A DNA stretch of 32,166 bases from Alphaproteobacteria bacterium (GTDB lineage: Bacteria > Pseudomonadota > Alphaproteobacteria > SMXQ01). Made by a program: the position numbers and the translations under genes. Under the pieces are notes generated by a model. The model searched no databases and was not told the DNA's origin. It saw only the letters and a program-made list of their open reading frames with translations. Positions 32,029 through 32,166 of this stretch are shown in pieces (the first letter of the stretch is position 1; the number at the start of each line of letters is the position of its first letter). The stretch spans positions 1-32,166 of the forward strand of contig SMXQ01000156.1 of assembly GCA_004356985.1 (NCBI GenBank), in the 5' to 3' direction.

Positions 32029-32166
32029 ACTGAAGGTCTAAGCCCTCGTCGGTTTTCTTCCCTGTCGTCGTTGGCGTGGGCGCCTCCGGAAAATCGCCAG
32101 CCCAAGCAAGAAGGCGTGACGGCGCGGAGAATGATGGTCCCTGCTCAGCCAGGCAACGCCAGTTCC

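Larger units (their letters stand above)
31681..32166. other. 486-bp tail without a recognised gene
   Basis: This stretch looks non-coding by protein similarity and has lower GC than the genes. It holds a perfect tandem 13-bp repeat, an 18-bp hyphenated palindrome and a 12-bp-stem hairpin, all described separately. A minus-strand frame is open to the window edge but reads through the hairpin. A plus-strand frame at 31866-31955 encodes only 29 residues and has no recognised product. Confidence 0.5.

Noticed and set aside
31946-32164. Minus-strand frame open to the window edge
   Set aside because: It reads through the dispersed-repeat hairpin and has no recognised protein similarity; a real gene's 3' end beyond the edge cannot be excluded.
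1-32166. CRISPR arrays, tRNA or rRNA genes, insertion sequences
   Set aside because: No array-like repeats, cloverleaf-like sequence or transposase similarity was seen.

Overview
The window is GC-rich chromosomal DNA from an alphaproteobacterium, probably of the Rhodospirillales or a related marine lineage. This is inferred from protein content and gene order: a PetP/PetR-type MarR and response regulator pair beside ilvE, a separate petA-petB-petC operon, the order lgt-MidA-like methyltransferase-pgeF-lipoprotein-prs-rplY-pth-ychF, an alphaproteobacterial UbiK-like protein and PleC/DivJ-style kinase sequence. No 16S or other decisive marker is present. No transposase, integrase, tRNA, rRNA or CRISPR array was recognised.

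Layout. 1-2.65 kb: the 3' half of a flavin-dependent aromatic monooxygenase, facing a minus-strand pair (an orphan TctC-like solute-binding protein and an unrecognised small protein). 2.9-5.25 kb: a CaCA-type cation antiporter, a pteridine-reductase-like SDR and FolB, so the last two form a pterin/folate pair. 5.25-5.64 kb: a 385-bp gap with an AT-rich patch and two close DnaA boxes. 5.6-9.0 kb: uvrC, pgsA, moaD, moaE. 9.06-12.66 kb: ilvE (minus) diverging from a MarR regulator, response regulator and histidine kinase. 12.7-16.3 kb (minus strand): proC, a YbjN-domain gene, a ubiK-like gene and a periplasmic TPR protein. 16.5-24.7 kb (plus strand): lgt, methyltransferase, pgeF, lipoprotein, prs, rplY, pth, ychF and a dienelactone hydrolase closed by a strong terminator. 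24.75-28.36 kb (minus): petABC followed by mtnP. 28.5-31.7 kb (plus): trmL, hemF and a sensor histidine kinase. 31.7-32.17 kb: no recognisable gene, but a tandem 13-bp repeat, a perfect palindrome and a long hairpin that resembles a dispersed intergenic repeat.

Most genes are housekeeping: DNA repair, phospholipid and lipoprotein synthesis, molybdopterin synthase, proline and branched-chain amino-acid metabolism, PRPP, translation quality control, the bc1 complex and haem synthesis. Several are tightly coupled: GTGA overlaps at pgsA/moaD and lgt/methyltransferase, and TGATG at pth/ychF. Respiration is a loose theme (bc1 complex, ubiquinone factor UbiK, HemF, PetPR-like regulators).

I found no convincing undescribed multi-gene system. 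The points most worth checking are the DnaA-box/AT-rich segment upstream of uvrC, the orphan TctC-like protein with an added C-terminal domain and a likely TTG start, the repeat-bearing tail, and the two sensor kinases of unknown signal.
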